DNA of 64,000 nt from an uncultured Flavobacteriales bacterium (GCA_946480085.1 CAMLHZ010000004.1:62001-126000), one strand, 5' to 3'. Numbered from the stretch's first letter, positions 1 through 10,591 are shown. The notes: generated by a model not told the origin, from the sequence alone. A program made the numbers and translations.

Positions 1-2045
1 CTGAAGTTTACATTAAGGCAACTGAAGAAATTGAGCGAAAAACCAAAACTTCGGAAGCTGAACAAAAGGAAACAGAAGATCCTTTTGAACTAGAAAAACG
101 GAAAATGCAGCAATTGGCTGGGAATATGAATCTCGCTGAAGTTCAACTGACACGTTATTTCAGTCCACCCAACAAAGTCAAAGAAATTAGAGAGGGAATT
201 GATATTCACGGAAACATTCAGCAACTCTATTACACCACTACGGTTAAAGCCAATTTCGATTTCTTCCAAAACCTGCTACATTTAACCGACTTGCACGAAA
301 CACCGGTTAGTTCACCCATTTCAACTCCCGGAATTGTTTCCTACAAATACAAATTGGAATCACAATCCATTGAAAATGGTCGAAAGATTCATAAGATCAA
401 GATCAGCCCACGTTCCAGCTCTACATCCACTTTAGAAGGTTATATCTACGTTATCGATTCACTTTGGTTGGTTCAGAAATTAGAACTCACCATGGAAAAA
501 GGGAACCTGAAACAGTACGATTATTTTAAGATCGAACAGTTCTTTGATCATCCCGGTGATTCCATGTGCGTACTTCGTGAGCAAATTCTGACCTACGGAA
601 ATAAGTTCAAAGACGAAACGTCAAAGTGCAAAACAACTGCAACATTCAGTAACACCAATTTCAATCCTGAATTCGCAAAGAAATTCTTTAACTCAGAGGT
701 TGGTGTCACCACAAAAGAAGCCTACGAGCGCGATTCTACTTTCTGGGAAACCGAAAGAAAAGTGGAATTAACTGCAGAAGAGAAACGCTTTATTGTCATT
801 CGTGATAGTATTCACGATGCCATGAACAGAAAAGAATACCTTGATTCTATTGACGCGGTTTTCAATAAGGTAACCGTTTGGAAAATTCTTTGGTTTGGGG
901 TTGATCACCGGAACAGAGCTGCCAAAACGCAATGGAATATTGCTTCTGCAGCTGCAATTTTACGTCCGCTCTACCCTGCCGGACCACGTTTAGCTCCAGG
1001 TTTCAGTTATTTCAAGAAATGGGAGAACCAGAAATCATTTGACAGCTATACCGAAGTTTCGGTTGGTGTTTTGAATGGAGATATCAAAGGTTCCACCTGG
1101 TGCAGGTACTTGTATTCGCCCTTTCATATTGGACGGGTTGGAATGAGTTTCGGAAATGTATTCGACGCCATTGTTCCATTTGATGCCATAACTCAGGTTT
1201 ACAAACGGGCCAATTTCATCGAGAAAACTAGTCTCCGTTTGATGCACAGTTATGAATATTTCAATGGCTTCTACATCAATCTGGAAGCAGAATTCGCAGA
1301 ACGCCGTTCATTGACGAAATACGAAACCATCAACGTACTCGACAGCATTTTACCCAATAACCAGTTTACGGAATTTGAAGGTTATCAGGCCTTATTGGGA
1401 GAAATTACCGTTAGTTATACACCATTCCAGAAATACATGCGTGAACCTTATCGAAAGGTAATTCTTGGTTCTAAGTGGCCAACCGTTTATTTGTATTATC
1501 AACGCGGAATTCCTCGTTTATTCGGTTCAGACATCGATCACGAATACGGAGTAGCTGGTTTGCAACAAAGCTTACAGTTGGGAACAATTGGAACTTCGAA
1601 TTATCACATACGAGCCGGAAAATTCCTGAGTACAGAAAATCTGAAAGATGCCGATTACAAATACCAACGCAGAAGTACACCACTTTGGTTCTCCAATCCG
1701 CTTTACGGCTATCAGAATCAAGACAGTTCATTGCCTTCGAAAAAATACTTTTTAGAAGCACATTTCGTTCATCACGACAATGGAGCTATCATCAATAAGA
1801 TTCCGTTCATGAAGAAAACGCGCATCGGACTGGTATTCGGGACAAGTGCACTATATGTTTCAGAATACAACTACCAATATGCCGAAATCTTTGCAGGATT
1901 GGAGCGCAACTTCAAGTTTTCCAAACGAAGATTAAGACTCGGAATTTACGGTGTAGCCTCAGATGGAAACAAGATTGCACCCGATACAGCTTTCAAGATT
2001 TCCTTCGCCGTCCTCGATGACCGAACGATGAAGTGGAATTTTTAG
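1..2045 (+). CDS. DUF5686 family outer-membrane protein (5' truncated)
   Basis: The reading frame is already open at the left edge (first full codon at base 3), so the N-terminus lies outside the window. About 680 residues are visible, beginning with an acidic, charged stretch (EKETEDPFELEKRKMQQ). Next comes the DUF5686 signature region (NFDFFQNLLHL, a VSSPIS segment, then an IKISPRSSS...GYIYVIDS strand pair), followed by a long C-terminal half rich in aromatic, alternating beta strands and ending in a terminal aromatic (MKWNF), as in outer-membrane beta-barrels. Members of this family usually carry an N-terminal carboxypeptidase-regulatory-like domain, which would be in the missing part. Function is unknown; an outer-membrane location is inferred from the barrel-like C-terminus. 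Confidence 0.8.
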   Translation, partial: EVYIKATEEIERKTKTSEAEQKETEDPFELEKRKMQQLAGNMNLAEVQLTRYFSPPNKVKEIREGIDIHGNIQQLYYTTTVKANFDFFQNLLHLTDLHETPVSSPISTPGIVSYKYKLESQSIENGRKIHKIKISPRSSSTSTLEGYIYVIDSLWLVQKLELTMEKGNLKQYDYFKIEQFFDHPGDSMCVLREQILTYGNKFKDETSKCKTTATFSNTNFNPEFAKKFFNSEVGVTTKEAYERDSTFWETERKVELTAEEKRFIVIRDSIHDAMNRKEYLDSIDAVFNKVTVWKILWFGVDHRNRAAKTQWNIASAAAILRPLYPAGPRLAPGFSYFKKWENQKSFDSYTEVSVGVLNGDIKGSTWCRYLYSPFHIGRVGMSFGNVFDAIVPFDAITQVYKRANFIEKTSLRLMHSYEYFNGFYINLEAEFAERRSLTKYETINVLDSILPNNQFTEFEGYQALLGEITVSYTPFQKYMREPYRKVILGSKWPTVYLYYQRGIPRLFGSDIDHEYGVAGLQQSLQLGTIGTSNYHIRAGKFLSTENLKDADYKYQRRSTPLWFSNPLYGYQNQDSSLPSKKYFLEAHFVHHDNGAIINKIPFMKKTRIGLVFGTSALYVSEYNYQYAEIFAGLERNFKFSKRRLRLGIYGVASDGNKIAPDTAFKISFAVLDDRTMKWNF

Positions 2046-2451
2046 TATTGGTAAGTCGCGAATTATCAATACTGGACGCATAACCAAATATACATGTAAC
2101 CTAATTAGGTTACTCACCGCAAAAACACCCAACTCAACCAAACAATGAAGCAGAATCAACAGTGAGAACTTCAATTAGGTTCCATAATCAGAGAAGACAT
2201 ATCGGCCCTCATTTTTGGAGGTTTGAATGCTGAACTGAATGGTGCTAAAATTTGGGAAAGCTCGAAGAGATCATTCCAAATTTCACCATTTAGAAGGCAA
2301 TTCAAATGTTTCGCACTCGAAGAAAGAAATAATCTCTGAAACACCATTTGCGAAACAAACCAAAAATTCAGGCCTTGACTTCTTTTGTTTCTTTTCTTGG
2401 TCAAGCAAGAAAAGAAAAACCAAATTCCTTTTCATTCTAAAACCTACACAC
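2046..2451. other. Intergenic region without a supported gene
   Basis: This stretch of about 400 bases lies between the DUF5686 gene and the metH leader. Short open frames exist on both strands but none resembles a protein or has a sensible context. Its only clear structure is the inverted repeat at 2388-2417. The right end merges into the candidate metH promoter. Confidence 0.5.
2388..2417 (-). repeat. Inverted repeat, TTTCTTTTCTTG / CAAGAAAAGAAA
   Basis: A perfect 12-base inverted repeat (2388-2399 and 2406-2417) around a 6-base loop. Read on the minus strand, it is followed by AAACAAAAGAAGTCAAGG. That resembles the hairpin plus CAAAAGTCTAG arrangement of the composite repeats at 33001 and 45171, so it may be a strongly diverged member. 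It is too far upstream of metH to be part of the riboswitch. Confidence 0.6.
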
Positions 2452-2459
2452 TATCTTTG
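2452..2459 (+). promoter_or_regulatory. Candidate -7 promoter box for metH leader (TATCTTTG)
   Basis: TATCTTTG matches the Bacteroidota -7 consensus TAnnTTTG and lies about 20 bases before the first helix of the SAM riboswitch. Transcription would therefore begin just ahead of the aptamer. No good -33 TTTG is visible at the usual distance. Confidence 0.5.
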
Positions 2460-2478
2460 CACCCTGTTCTTTGCATAA

Positions 2479-2606
2479 GACTTATGAAGAAAGGTGGAGG
2501 GATAGGCCCTATGAAACCTTGGCAACCTCCTTTTCAATCCAAAAACATTGGAAATGAAAGGAAAAGGTGCCAAATCCTTTCCGTCAGCTGACGGATAAGA
2601 TAAGTT
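2479..2606 (+). promoter_or_regulatory. SAM-I (S-box) riboswitch upstream of metH
   Basis: The leader carries the conserved S-box blocks in order: CTTAT...AGA at 2481, AGGTGGAGGGA at 2492-2502, GGCCCTATGAAACC then TTGGCAACC at 2505-2527, a variable stem at about 2528-2560, GGTGCCAAATCC at 2566-2577, and the closing ATAAG at 2600-2604. CTTAT at 2481-2485 pairs with ATAAG to close helix P1. By family knowledge it binds S-adenosylmethionine and lowers expression of methionine genes, which fits its place directly before the split methionine synthase. No strong terminator hairpin with a T-run follows before the ATG at 2662, so control of translation or a weak terminator is possible. Confidence 0.93.
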
Positions 2607-2661
2607 GTACTGAAGTTTCCCACTTCATCTCCTTCATAGTTTCGTGCATATAATTTGAGCT

Positions 2662-3663
2662 ATGAAAAACATTCGTGAAATATTAAAAGAAAGAATTCTC
2701 GTCCTTGACGGTGCGATGGGAACAATGATTCAACGTTACGGTTTGGAGGAAGACGATTTCCGCAAAGGCTGGTTCGAAGATCATCCCCATAAACTGAAGG
2801 GCGATAACGATATTTTGGTGTTAACGCGACCAGATGTTATCAAAGAAATTCACGCTCAATATTTAGAAGCTGGAGCAGACATTCTTGAAACCAATACCTT
2901 TGGCGCAACAACTGTAGCTCAGGCTGATTATCACTTAGAGCATGCTGTTTACGATATTAACTATCACGGAGCTAAAATTGCCCGTGAAGTTTGTGACGAG
3001 TTTACCGCTAAAAATCCAGATAAACCACGTTTTGTTGCAGGATCAATGGGCCCAACAACAAAATTGGCATCCATGTCACCAGATGTGAACGACCCAGGAT
3101 TCAGAGCTATTTCCTTCGATGAATTGAAGGAAGCCTTCAAACAACAAGCACAAGGATTAATGGATGGCGGTTCCGATTTTTTATTGGTTGAAACCATTAC
3201 TGACACCTTAAATTCGAAAGCGGCAATGTACGCTATCGATGAGTTAGCCGAAGAAATGGGACGTGAAATTCCAATTATGATCTCGGGAACAATTACCGAC
3301 CAGAGTGGAAGAACATTAACCGGACAAACAACAGAAGCATTCCTGGTTTCGGTTTCTCACATGCCTTTGTTGAGTATCGGTTTAAATTGTGCACTTGGAG
3401 CAGATGCAATGCGACCATATTTACAAGTATTGGCAAATCAGGCTCCATTTGCAGTTAGTGCACATCCAAATGCAGGATTACCAAATGAATTTGGTCAATA
3501 CGACGAAACTCCTGAAATGATGGGTGAACAGATCAAACAATTCTTAGACCAGGGATTGATCAACATTATCGGAGGATGCTGCGGAACAACACCAGACCAT
3601 ATCAAACACATTGCTGAATTAGCTGCGAAATACTCACCGCGCCAATTAGAAGTTACGAAATAA
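2662..3663 (+). CDS. metH: Methionine synthase, homocysteine-binding subunit (split MetH, N-terminal part)
   Basis: The 333 residues correspond to the zinc-dependent homocysteine S-methyltransferase module of cobalamin-dependent methionine synthase. Seen directly are LDGAMGTMIQ near the N-terminus (residues 15-24) and the three zinc ligands, Cys243 (in LNCALGA) and Cys306-Cys307 (in GGCCGT). The chain stops after this module. The pterin, cobalamin and reactivation modules are encoded by the next gene, which begins three bases after this stop, so the two proteins should work together to methylate homocysteine from methyltetrahydrofolate. The ATG at 2662 gives the full family N-terminus and lies 55 bases after the SAM riboswitch. 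Confidence 0.93.
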   Translation: MKNIREILKERILVLDGAMGTMIQRYGLEEDDFRKGWFEDHPHKLKGDNDILVLTRPDVIKEIHAQYLEAGADILETNTFGATTVAQADYHLEHAVYDINYHGAKIAREVCDEFTAKNPDKPRFVAGSMGPTTKLASMSPDVNDPGFRAISFDELKEAFKQQAQGLMDGGSDFLLVETITDTLNSKAAMYAIDELAEEMGREIPIMISGTITDQSGRTLTGQTTEAFLVSVSHMPLLSIGLNCALGADAMRPYLQVLANQAPFAVSAHPNAGLPNEFGQYDETPEMMGEQIKQFLDQGLINIIGGCCGTTPDHIKHIAELAAKYSPRQLEVTK

Positions 3664-3666
3664 TAC

Positions 3667-6336
3667 ATGAAGAATCTACGATTATCAGGTCTTGAGGCCA
3701 TCACAATAACGAAGGAAAGTAATTTCACAAACATTGGTGAGCGCACAAATGTGACGGGCTCACGTGCATTTTTGCGAATGATCAAAGAAAACGATTACGA
3801 AGCAGCACTTTCAGTAGCTCGAGAACAAGTAGACGGCGGTGCGCAAGTAATTGATATAAATATGGATGAAGGAATGATCGATGGTAAAGAAGCCATGGTC
3901 AAGTTTCTGAATCTGATAGCTTCAGAGCCAGATATTGCCCGTGTTCCAATCATGGTCGACAGCTCTAAATGGGAGATTATTGAAGCTGGATTGAAATGCA
4001 TTCAGGGAAAAGGAATTGTAAACTCCATTTCATTGAAGGAAGGTGAAGAAAACTTCATTCATCAGGCAAAGATCATTAAACGTTTTGGTGCAGCTACGGT
4101 TGTAATGGCTTTTGATGAAGCTGGTCAGGCAGATTCATACGAACGTCGAATCGAGATCTGTGAACGTTCTTACCGAATTCTTGTTGATGTAGTTGGTTTC
4201 CCACCAGAAGACATCATCTTCGACCCAAATATTTTCCCTGTTGCAACGGGAATGGAAGAGCATAACAACAATGCGCTCGACTTCTTCAATGCAACAAAAT
4301 GGATTAGAACAAACCTTCCCGGAGCCCACGTTTCTGGAGGTGTTTCCAACGTTTCATTTTCATTCCGTGGAAATGATCCGGTTCGCGAAGCAATGCATTC
4401 CGCTTTCCTTTACCATGGAATTCAGCATGGAATGGATATGGGAATCGTGAATCCTTCGATGTTGGAGGTTTATGATGATATCAACAAGGAACTTCTTGAA
4501 CGCGTTGAAGACGTTTTGCTGAACAGAAGAGACGACGCAACTGAGCGTTTACTTGACTTTGCTGAAAGTTTCAAAGGCGAAGGCGGTAAAAAGAAAGAAG
4601 CAGATCTGGAATGGCGAAAAAATCCGGTAAATGAGCGCTTGGCTCATGCATTGGTAAAAGGAATTGTAGATTTCATTGACGAAGATGTTGAAGAATGTCG
4701 TCACCAGTTTCCTAGACCGATTATGGTTATTGAAGGCCCGCTGATGGACGGAATGAACATTGTTGGTGACCTTTTCGGAAGTGGAAAAATGTTCCTCCCT
4801 CAGGTAGTAAAATCAGCCCGCGTAATGAAAAAAGCCGTGGCTTACCTTCTTCCGTTCATTGATGCTGAAAAAGATGGCGTTTCGTCTTCTGCCGGTAAAG
4901 TAATTATGGCAACTGTAAAAGGTGATGTTCACGATATTGGTAAAAACATCGTAGGTGTTGTATTGAGTTGTAATAATTACGAAATCGTGGATCTTGGAGT
5001 GATGGTTTCTGCAGAAAAAATCATTCAGGCTGCAATTGACGAAAAAGCCGATGTCATCGGTTTGAGCGGATTAATTACACCTTCTTTAGACGAAATGGTT
5101 TACGTTGCAAAAGAAATGGAAAGAGCAAATCTTGAAATTCCTCTTTTGATTGGTGGAGCAACAACTTCTAAAGTTCACACTGCAGTTAAAATTGAACAGA
5201 ATTATACAAAAGGGCAAACGGTTCACGTATTGGATGCATCAAGATCTGTTACAGTTGTTGAGCAATTGTTGGGACATAAAAAAGACGCTTTTGTCAGCGA
5301 TATACAAGCTGACTATGCCCGTTTACGAGAGCATCATGAAAAACACAGAGGCGCAAAACAGCTTTTAAGCTATGAAGATGCCTTGAAAAATAAAGTGGTT
5401 TTAGAATTCAACAGCGAAACGGTTTATACTCCGAATGTCAGCGGAAAACAATACATTCTTGAGCAAGACTTAGCTGAATTGGTTGATTACATTGACTGGA
5501 CACCATTCTTCCAAACATGGGAATTACATGGTAAATATCCTAGAATTCTAACCGACGAGGTTGTAGGAGTTGAAGCAACGCAATTGTTCAACGACGCTCA
5601 GGAAATGTTGAAGAAGATCATTTCAGAAAAATGGCTTACAGCTAAAGCCGCTTTCGGTGTGTTCCCGGCAAACAGTGTTAATGACGATATTGAGATTTAT
5701 TCTGATGAAACCAGAAGTGAGGTTCTTTTTGTTCAACATGCGCTTCGTCAGCAAACCAAAAAAGCTGCCGGACAACCCAACTTGTCACTCGCAGATTTTA
5801 TAGCGCCAAAATCGAGTGGTGTCAAAGATTACGTTGGGGCTTTTGTGGTAACGGCAGGACACGGAATTGATGAACATGTAACGCGTTTTGAAAATGATCA
5901 CGACGATTACAATTCAATCTTACTAAAAGCACTTGCTGACCGACTTGCAGAAGCATTCGCTGAATTCCTGCATGCAAAGGTTCGAAAAGAAACTTGGGGC
6001 TATGCCGCAAATGAAACCTTAGATAACGATAAACTGATTTCGGAGGAGTATCAGGGAATTCGTCCTGCACCTGGTTATCCAGCTTGCCCGGACCATACGG
6101 AAAAACCTGCACTTTTCGAATTGTTGAACGCAACTGAAATTACAGGTGTAAGTTTGACTGAAAGTTTGGCCATGTTACCTACAGCATCCGTTTCCGGTTG
6201 GTACTTCTCGCACCCGCATAGCAAATATTTTGGATTAGGCAAAATCACTAAGGATCAAGTAATTGACATATCAAATCGTAAGAAAACAGAGCTAGAGCAA
6301 ATGGAACGTTGGTTGGGAAGCAACCTTGCTTATTAA
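3667..6336 (+). CDS. metH: Methionine synthase, folate/cobalamin/activation subunit (split MetH, C-terminal part)
   Basis: The 889-residue protein has the remaining three MetH modules. A pterin-binding domain occupies about residues 15-290 ([17 protein letters not shown] near residue 20, then the [19 protein letters not shown] segment). The B12-binding domain carries the DxHxxG motif at Asp420-His422-Gly425, His422 being the lower cobalt ligand, followed by a Ser/Gly-rich Rossmann part. The SAM-dependent reactivation domain follows, with [12 protein letters not shown] at about 799-810. It lacks the homocysteine domain, supplied by the preceding gene. It has its own ATG three bases after the upstream stop, so this is a genuine two-gene arrangement and not a frameshift. 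It should share control by the SAM riboswitch. Confidence 0.94.
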   Translation: MKNLRLSGLEAITITKESNFTNIGERTNVTGSRAFLRMIKENDYEAALSVAREQVDGGAQVIDINMDEGMIDGKEAMVKFLNLIASEPDIARVPIMVDSSKWEIIEAGLKCIQGKGIVNSISLKEGEENFIHQAKIIKRFGAATVVMAFDEAGQADSYERRIEICERSYRILVDVVGFPPEDIIFDPNIFPVATGMEEHNNNALDFFNATKWIRTNLPGAHVSGGVSNVSFSFRGNDPVREAMHSAFLYHGIQHGMDMGIVNPSMLEVYDDINKELLERVEDVLLNRRDDATERLLDFAESFKGEGGKKKEADLEWRKNPVNERLAHALVKGIVDFIDEDVEECRHQFPRPIMVIEGPLMDGMNIVGDLFGSGKMFLPQVVKSARVMKKAVAYLLPFIDAEKDGVSSSAGKVIMATVKGDVHDIGKNIVGVVLSCNNYEIVDLGVMVSAEKIIQAAIDEKADVIGLSGLITPSLDEMVYVAKEMERANLEIPLLIGGATTSKVHTAVKIEQNYTKGQTVHVLDASRSVTVVEQLLGHKKDAFVSDIQADYARLREHHEKHRGAKQLLSYEDALKNKVVLEFNSETVYTPNVSGKQYILEQDLAELVDYIDWTPFFQTWELHGKYPRILTDEVVGVEATQLFNDAQEMLKKIISEKWLTAKAAFGVFPANSVNDDIEIYSDETRSEVLFVQHALRQQTKKAAGQPNLSLADFIAPKSSGVKDYVGAFVVTAGHGIDEHVTRFENDHDDYNSILLKALADRLAEAFAEFLHAKVRKETWGYAANETLDNDKLISEEYQGIRPAPGYPACPDHTEKPALFELLNATEITGVSLTESLAMLPTASVSGWYFSHPHSKYFGLGKITKDQVIDISNRKKTELEQMERWLGSNLAY

Positions 6337-6470
6337 AATTTCGTCTTTATATTCGGTAAAACTGTTATTTATTTAACTTATTTACGCATAATAATTTTCT
6401 TTTATACAAAAGAGCTTTCATATGCGTGAAATTTTATCTTTACATATTGAACTAAACAAGTGCCCCAACT

Positions 6471-9400
6471 ATGAAGGTAATCTACGCCCTGTTAATAACG
6501 ACATGCCTTGCGGCAATCGCTTATGGACAAACGCCACCTACATCCAATTTCACTGCTACACCAACAACGGTTTGCTTAGGACTTCCCGTAACATTCAATA
6601 GTACTTCAACACAGGGTACTGCTGCAATTACCAGTTACGCGTATGACTTTGGAGACGGAAACAGCGCAACGACAGCAAATGCTACCCATGTATATTCCTC
6701 ACCTGGAACGTATACGGTGATTTTAACTGTTCAAGCATCCAACGGACAAGCCGATGCTGAGGTGAAAACAAATTTTATTACAGTCAATCCGGCTCCTACT
6801 TCTTCATTCAACGCAACGACCAATGGTTGTTCACTTCCGGTTGGAGTTACTTTTAACAACACCTCTTCCGGCGGAACATCTTACTCATGGAATTTCGGTA
6901 ATAGTCAAACTTCAACGGTGCAAAACCCACCAACTCAGAACTACTCTACGGCAGGAACTTATAATGTTACGCTTATTACTACAAATAGCTTTGGTTGTAA
7001 AGACACTTTGATTCAACCCATCGTTGTTTCCAATTTCCAGGCTGGTATCATTGCTCCTGCAACCGCATGCGCCAATACACCAGTTAGCATTCAGGATGGT
7101 TCTACAATTGGTGCAAACGCATGGAACTGGACATTTACTGGAGCTACAACACCAAATTCTGGTAGTCAAAACAACAGTGTAACCTGGTCAACACCAGGAA
7201 CCTATAATATCAGTCTTTCATCACAAAATACAGGAAGTGGTTGTTCAGGTAATGCTTCTCAGCAAATTACCATTCTTCCACTACCCGTTCCTTCATTTAC
7301 AAATAATCCAACTACTGGTTGTGCCCCACTTCCTGTAACATTTACAAATACAAGCGGAGCCGGAACATTTGTTTGGAACTTTGGTGACGGATCTCCAAAT
7401 TTCACAGGACAAAATCCACCAGTACATAACTATACAACAAACGGTTCTTACACTGTTACACTTACTATGACCAATGCAAATGGCTGTGTTGGTACCTTTT
7501 CTACTGTAGCTGTAAACATGGTTGCTCCAGCTGCCGGTTTCACAAGTGACGTAGTGGACGGTTGTGACCCGCTTTCAGTACAATTCAGTGATGCTTCAAG
7601 CGGATCGGGTCAAACGATTAACTCATGGACATGGATTTTTGGTGACGGAACACCAAACTTTAACGGACAGAATCCTCCCGTTCATGTTTACAATCTAGGT
7701 GTTTACGATGTCACGTTGGTTGTTTCAACAACTCAAGGATGTGTTGACACTATTACCATTGATGAATACATTGAAGTAGGACATATTGATTTGGTTGATT
7801 TTGATATTGACTCGTCACCGCAATGTGCTAAAACGAATATCGATTTTACGAATCAAAGTGTAATTCTTGCTCCACATGATCCTGCAGATGTAACGTATGA
7901 CTGGGATTTTGGTGACGGAGGAAGCTCAACGCAGGAAAATCCAGGATACTCATATCCAAACGATACAGGTTATTTTGATGTTAGTTTAATTGTTACATGG
8001 CGCGGATGTAAAGACACATTGATTCAAACTGATGCTGTTTACATTAAAGCACCGATTTCAAATTTCCAACCAGCTCAAACACTTTACTGTAATCCGGCTT
8101 CATTCCCTGTGAATGTTCCCGTAACAGATAATTCGATCATTGGAAAATTAACTGATGACTGTTCGATGATCTGGCGTTGGGGAGATGGATCAACTACCAA
8201 TTTTGATGATCCTGACTTTGATGATGCGGACAAAGGATCAACCAGTCATAATTACAATGCCTACGGCTCGTATATTATTAAGCAGGTTATTTATAATACA
8301 ACTACTGGTTGTTCGGATAGTACAACACAAACCGTACACATTTCTCAAACAATTGCAGGCATTTCTCCACCGACTAATGATTCTGTTTGTGTTGGAAGTA
8401 CATTTGCGTTAGACGACAACTCTACTTCGTCTCACTCCTTTGGAACGTATTCATGGAATATGGGGAACGGACAAACGGTTACCGGATCAAATCCATCTTA
8501 CGCTTACCCAAGTTTCGGGACATTCACCATTACACTCACAGCAACAAATTCTGTAGGTTGTGCCGATGATGCCACATTTGCTCCTATGATCGCTCTTGCG
8601 AATCCTCAGGCAGCTTTAAGTGCAAACGACGCCGTTGGTTGTGCTCCACATTTGGTAACGTTCACGAACAATTCAGCATTGCAAAACAATGGCGTTCCTT
8701 TAGAATCTTTTGTATTTACCTTCTCAGATAACAATTCTACTCAAAACACGAGCAACGTTGCGACAACTGTGCAGCATACGTTCAATACAGAAGGTTCATT
8801 CACGGTTACACTTGTTGCCACAGACGAATTTGGTTGTGTATCAGCACCTGCAAATACAATCATTACGATAACAAAACCTGTTGCTAATTTTACAGTAGAT
8901 GCGGTAGTTTGTGAACTAGAAAACTTCGTTGTTTCCAATACGTCAAGTGGTGTTGCTCCTATGACATACCAGTGGTTTATTGATGGAACACAAGTATCAA
9001 CAAGTCAGGATTACCCGAGTTCACACAATGAGCCTTCAAGTAATTCAGTTTCAAACTGGACACACAACTATCAATTGATCACAACAGATGCAAACGGATG
9101 TAAGGACACCGTAGTTCTTCCGGTTGTAGTTTCAACTCCGGTAGCAATTATTGACTACGAATTAGACGGAGCTGCAACAAATGCGAATGGAGATTTCCTT
9201 TGTCCGCCAGTATTTGCTGATTTCACTGATGAATCATTAACACTTGGAAATATTACAGGATATTCATGGGTATTTGGAGATGGGAAAACTTCAGTTCTTA
9301 CGAACCCAAGTAACACATACGTGTTCCCGGGAACGTACAGCGTTACCATGACAATTACCGATGAATATGGTTGTACTTCGGATACTACATTGGTTGACTA

Positions 9401-10208
9401 TTTAACCATTTTCGGTCCTACTGCTAACCCAAGCTGGGTTCAGGACCCTACAGTTTGTGGTCAGTTAGTTGACTTTACAATTGGAGCTAATACGAATGTT
9501 ACTGACATCGTTTGGAGCATGGGAGATGGAGTTACCGTAAATGACAGCACTGACTTTACATACGGTTATTTGGATGTAACAACCTATAACCCTTCTGTAA
9601 CTGTTTATGACGACAACGGATGTCAGGTTATTTATCCTTTGGATCCAATTACGATTCCTGACAACGGATTGAACGCTTACTTTGGAATTGCACCGAACCC
9701 GTCAGATTTGGGAGACGTAGTTGTGTTTGACGATATGTCAACCGCCAACGTTCCTATCATTTCATGGACATGGGATTTGGTGAACATAGATCCTTTCACC
9801 CAAAACAACGGAAGCTCTGTTTCCAGCGTATATGTAACCCCTGGTGATTTCGTCATCACATTACTTATTCAAGACGCCAACGGATGTTTCGATAGTTATA
9901 AAAGCACGCTTCACGTGAATGGTGAGTTCTCTATGCCAAACGTAATTACCGCTGATGGTGATGGAGTTAACGATGTTTTTGAATTTAAGTACCCTATCTT
10001 CGAAAAATTCGACATCATTATTGTTGACCGCTGGGGAAGTGTGGTACAAGAAGGAAAAAACATGACCGGAAAAGTATTCTGGGATGGTCGTAATAAAGGT
10101 GATGAACTCGTAAATGACGGTGTTTATCACTACATCCTCGACGCTGTTTTAACAGATGGAACACCATTGCATAAAGATGGATTCCTCCATGTATACTCTA
10201 AAAGATAA
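6471..10208 (+). CDS. Large PKD-repeat surface protein with T9SS type B (gliding-associated) C-terminal domain
   Basis: This 1245-residue exported protein starts with a signal peptide (MKVIYALLITTCLAAIAYGQ). About a dozen PKD-like beta modules follow, recognisable by WNFGDG-type motifs (YDFGDG, WNFGDG, WIFGDG, WDFGDG, WVFGDG, WSMGDG) and repeated GTYTVTL-type closing strands, each with regularly placed cysteines (NGC, CKD). The last 90 residues are the gliding motility-associated/T9SS type B sorting domain (PNVITADGDGVNDVF, a DRWG motif, WDGRNKG, DGVYHYIL). By family knowledge such proteins are exported through the T9SS and attached to or released from the surface, often as adhesins. The gene stands alone and ends in a strong terminator. 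The repeats share bases, so recombination between modules is possible. Confidence 0.93.
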   Translation: MKVIYALLITTCLAAIAYGQTPPTSNFTATPTTVCLGLPVTFNSTSTQGTAAITSYAYDFGDGNSATTANATHVYSSPGTYTVILTVQASNGQADAEVKTNFITVNPAPTSSFNATTNGCSLPVGVTFNNTSSGGTSYSWNFGNSQTSTVQNPPTQNYSTAGTYNVTLITTNSFGCKDTLIQPIVVSNFQAGIIAPATACANTPVSIQDGSTIGANAWNWTFTGATTPNSGSQNNSVTWSTPGTYNISLSSQNTGSGCSGNASQQITILPLPVPSFTNNPTTGCAPLPVTFTNTSGAGTFVWNFGDGSPNFTGQNPPVHNYTTNGSYTVTLTMTNANGCVGTFSTVAVNMVAPAAGFTSDVVDGCDPLSVQFSDASSGSGQTINSWTWIFGDGTPNFNGQNPPVHVYNLGVYDVTLVVSTTQGCVDTITIDEYIEVGHIDLVDFDIDSSPQCAKTNIDFTNQSVILAPHDPADVTYDWDFGDGGSSTQENPGYSYPNDTGYFDVSLIVTWRGCKDTLIQTDAVYIKAPISNFQPAQTLYCNPASFPVNVPVTDNSIIGKLTDDCSMIWRWGDGSTTNFDDPDFDDADKGSTSHNYNAYGSYIIKQVIYNTTTGCSDSTTQTVHISQTIAGISPPTNDSVCVGSTFALDDNSTSSHSFGTYSWNMGNGQTVTGSNPSYAYPSFGTFTITLTATNSVGCADDATFAPMIALANPQAALSANDAVGCAPHLVTFTNNSALQNNGVPLESFVFTFSDNNSTQNTSNVATTVQHTFNTEGSFTVTLVATDEFGCVSAPANTIITITKPVANFTVDAVVCELENFVVSNTSSGVAPMTYQWFIDGTQVSTSQDYPSSHNEPSSNSVSNWTHNYQLITTDANGCKDTVVLPVVVSTPVAIIDYELDGAATNANGDFLCPPVFADFTDESLTLGNITGYSWVFGDGKTSVLTNPSNTYVFPGTYSVTMTITDEYGCTSDTTLVDYLTIFGPTANPSWVQDPTVCGQLVDFTIGANTNVTDIVWSMGDGVTVNDSTDFTYGYLDVTTYNPSVTVYDDNGCQVIYPLDPITIPDNGLNAYFGIAPNPSDLGDVVVFDDMSTANVPIISWTWDLVNIDPFTQNNGSSVSSVYVTPGDFVITLLIQDANGCFDSYKSTLHVNGEFSMPNVITADGDGVNDVFEFKYPIFEKFDIIIVDRWGSVVQEGKNMTGKVFWDGRNKGDELVNDGVYHYILDAVLTDGTPLHKDGFLHVYSKR

Positions 10209-10226
10209 TCGAAAATAAAAAACGCG

Positions 10227-10254
10227 AAAGCCTTCCAATCGGAGGGCTTTTTTT
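10227..10254 (+). terminator. Rho-independent terminator of the PKD protein gene
   Basis: AAAGCCTTCC pairs with GGAGGGCTTT (one G-U pair) around a four-base loop and runs into seven T's, 19 bases after the stop codon. Confidence 0.9.
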
Positions 10255-10580
10255 ATGTCTAATAGTGATTACGAAAGGTATAAAAACACAAGAAGTGGTA
10301 TCGGGCGACACCACTCCTTGTTAACCTAACCTAACCACTATTCACTGAATCACTGGCTGCATAGCAACCAGCACTCGGCACAAAAGTGAGAAAAAAGTCA
10401 CAAATAACCGCGAAATTTCGAAAACATATTATTTTGAAACTATATTTTTATATTCAACTAACTTTTTATTAGTCGTAAATATTTGGCTATTAATCGAAAG
10501 AAGATAAAGACTTATATTAGTTTCCATGGTAAATAGCTTGGATTCCTAACCATAAAAACACGTGAATAATTAGAAAATCT
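10255..10580. other. Intergenic region before rnhA
   Basis: No open frame of interest is present. It contains a 22-base near-palindrome at 10294-10315 (AGTGGT ... ACCACT with TCG/CGA inside), then tandem TAACC words near 10322-10336, then a GCTG...CAGC pairing near 10361-10373. The right-hand part is very AT-rich. No RNA family is recognised. Confidence 0.4.
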
Positions 10581-10588
10581 TAACTTTG
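10581..10588 (+). promoter_or_regulatory. Candidate -7 box of rnhA (TAACTTTG)
   Basis: TAACTTTG fits TAnnTTTG and ends three bases before the ATG at 10592. If it is the promoter, the transcript has almost no leader. It also argues against the overlapping TTG at 10586 as start. Confidence 0.4.
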
Positions 10589-10591
10589 AAT

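Noticed and set aside
2171..2404. Open frame of 77 codons on the minus strand in the gap before metH
   Set aside because: No family likeness, no promoter box, composition like non-coding DNA, and it covers the inverted repeat at 2388-2417.
3658..3672. metH interrupted by a frameshift
   Set aside because: The break falls exactly between two domains, the second part has its own ATG, and both parts keep complete motifs, as in known two-gene MetH arrangements.
10255..10580. Possible small RNA before rnhA
   Set aside because: The near-palindrome and short pairings are weak, no T-run or promoter pair marks an RNA gene, and no family is recognised.
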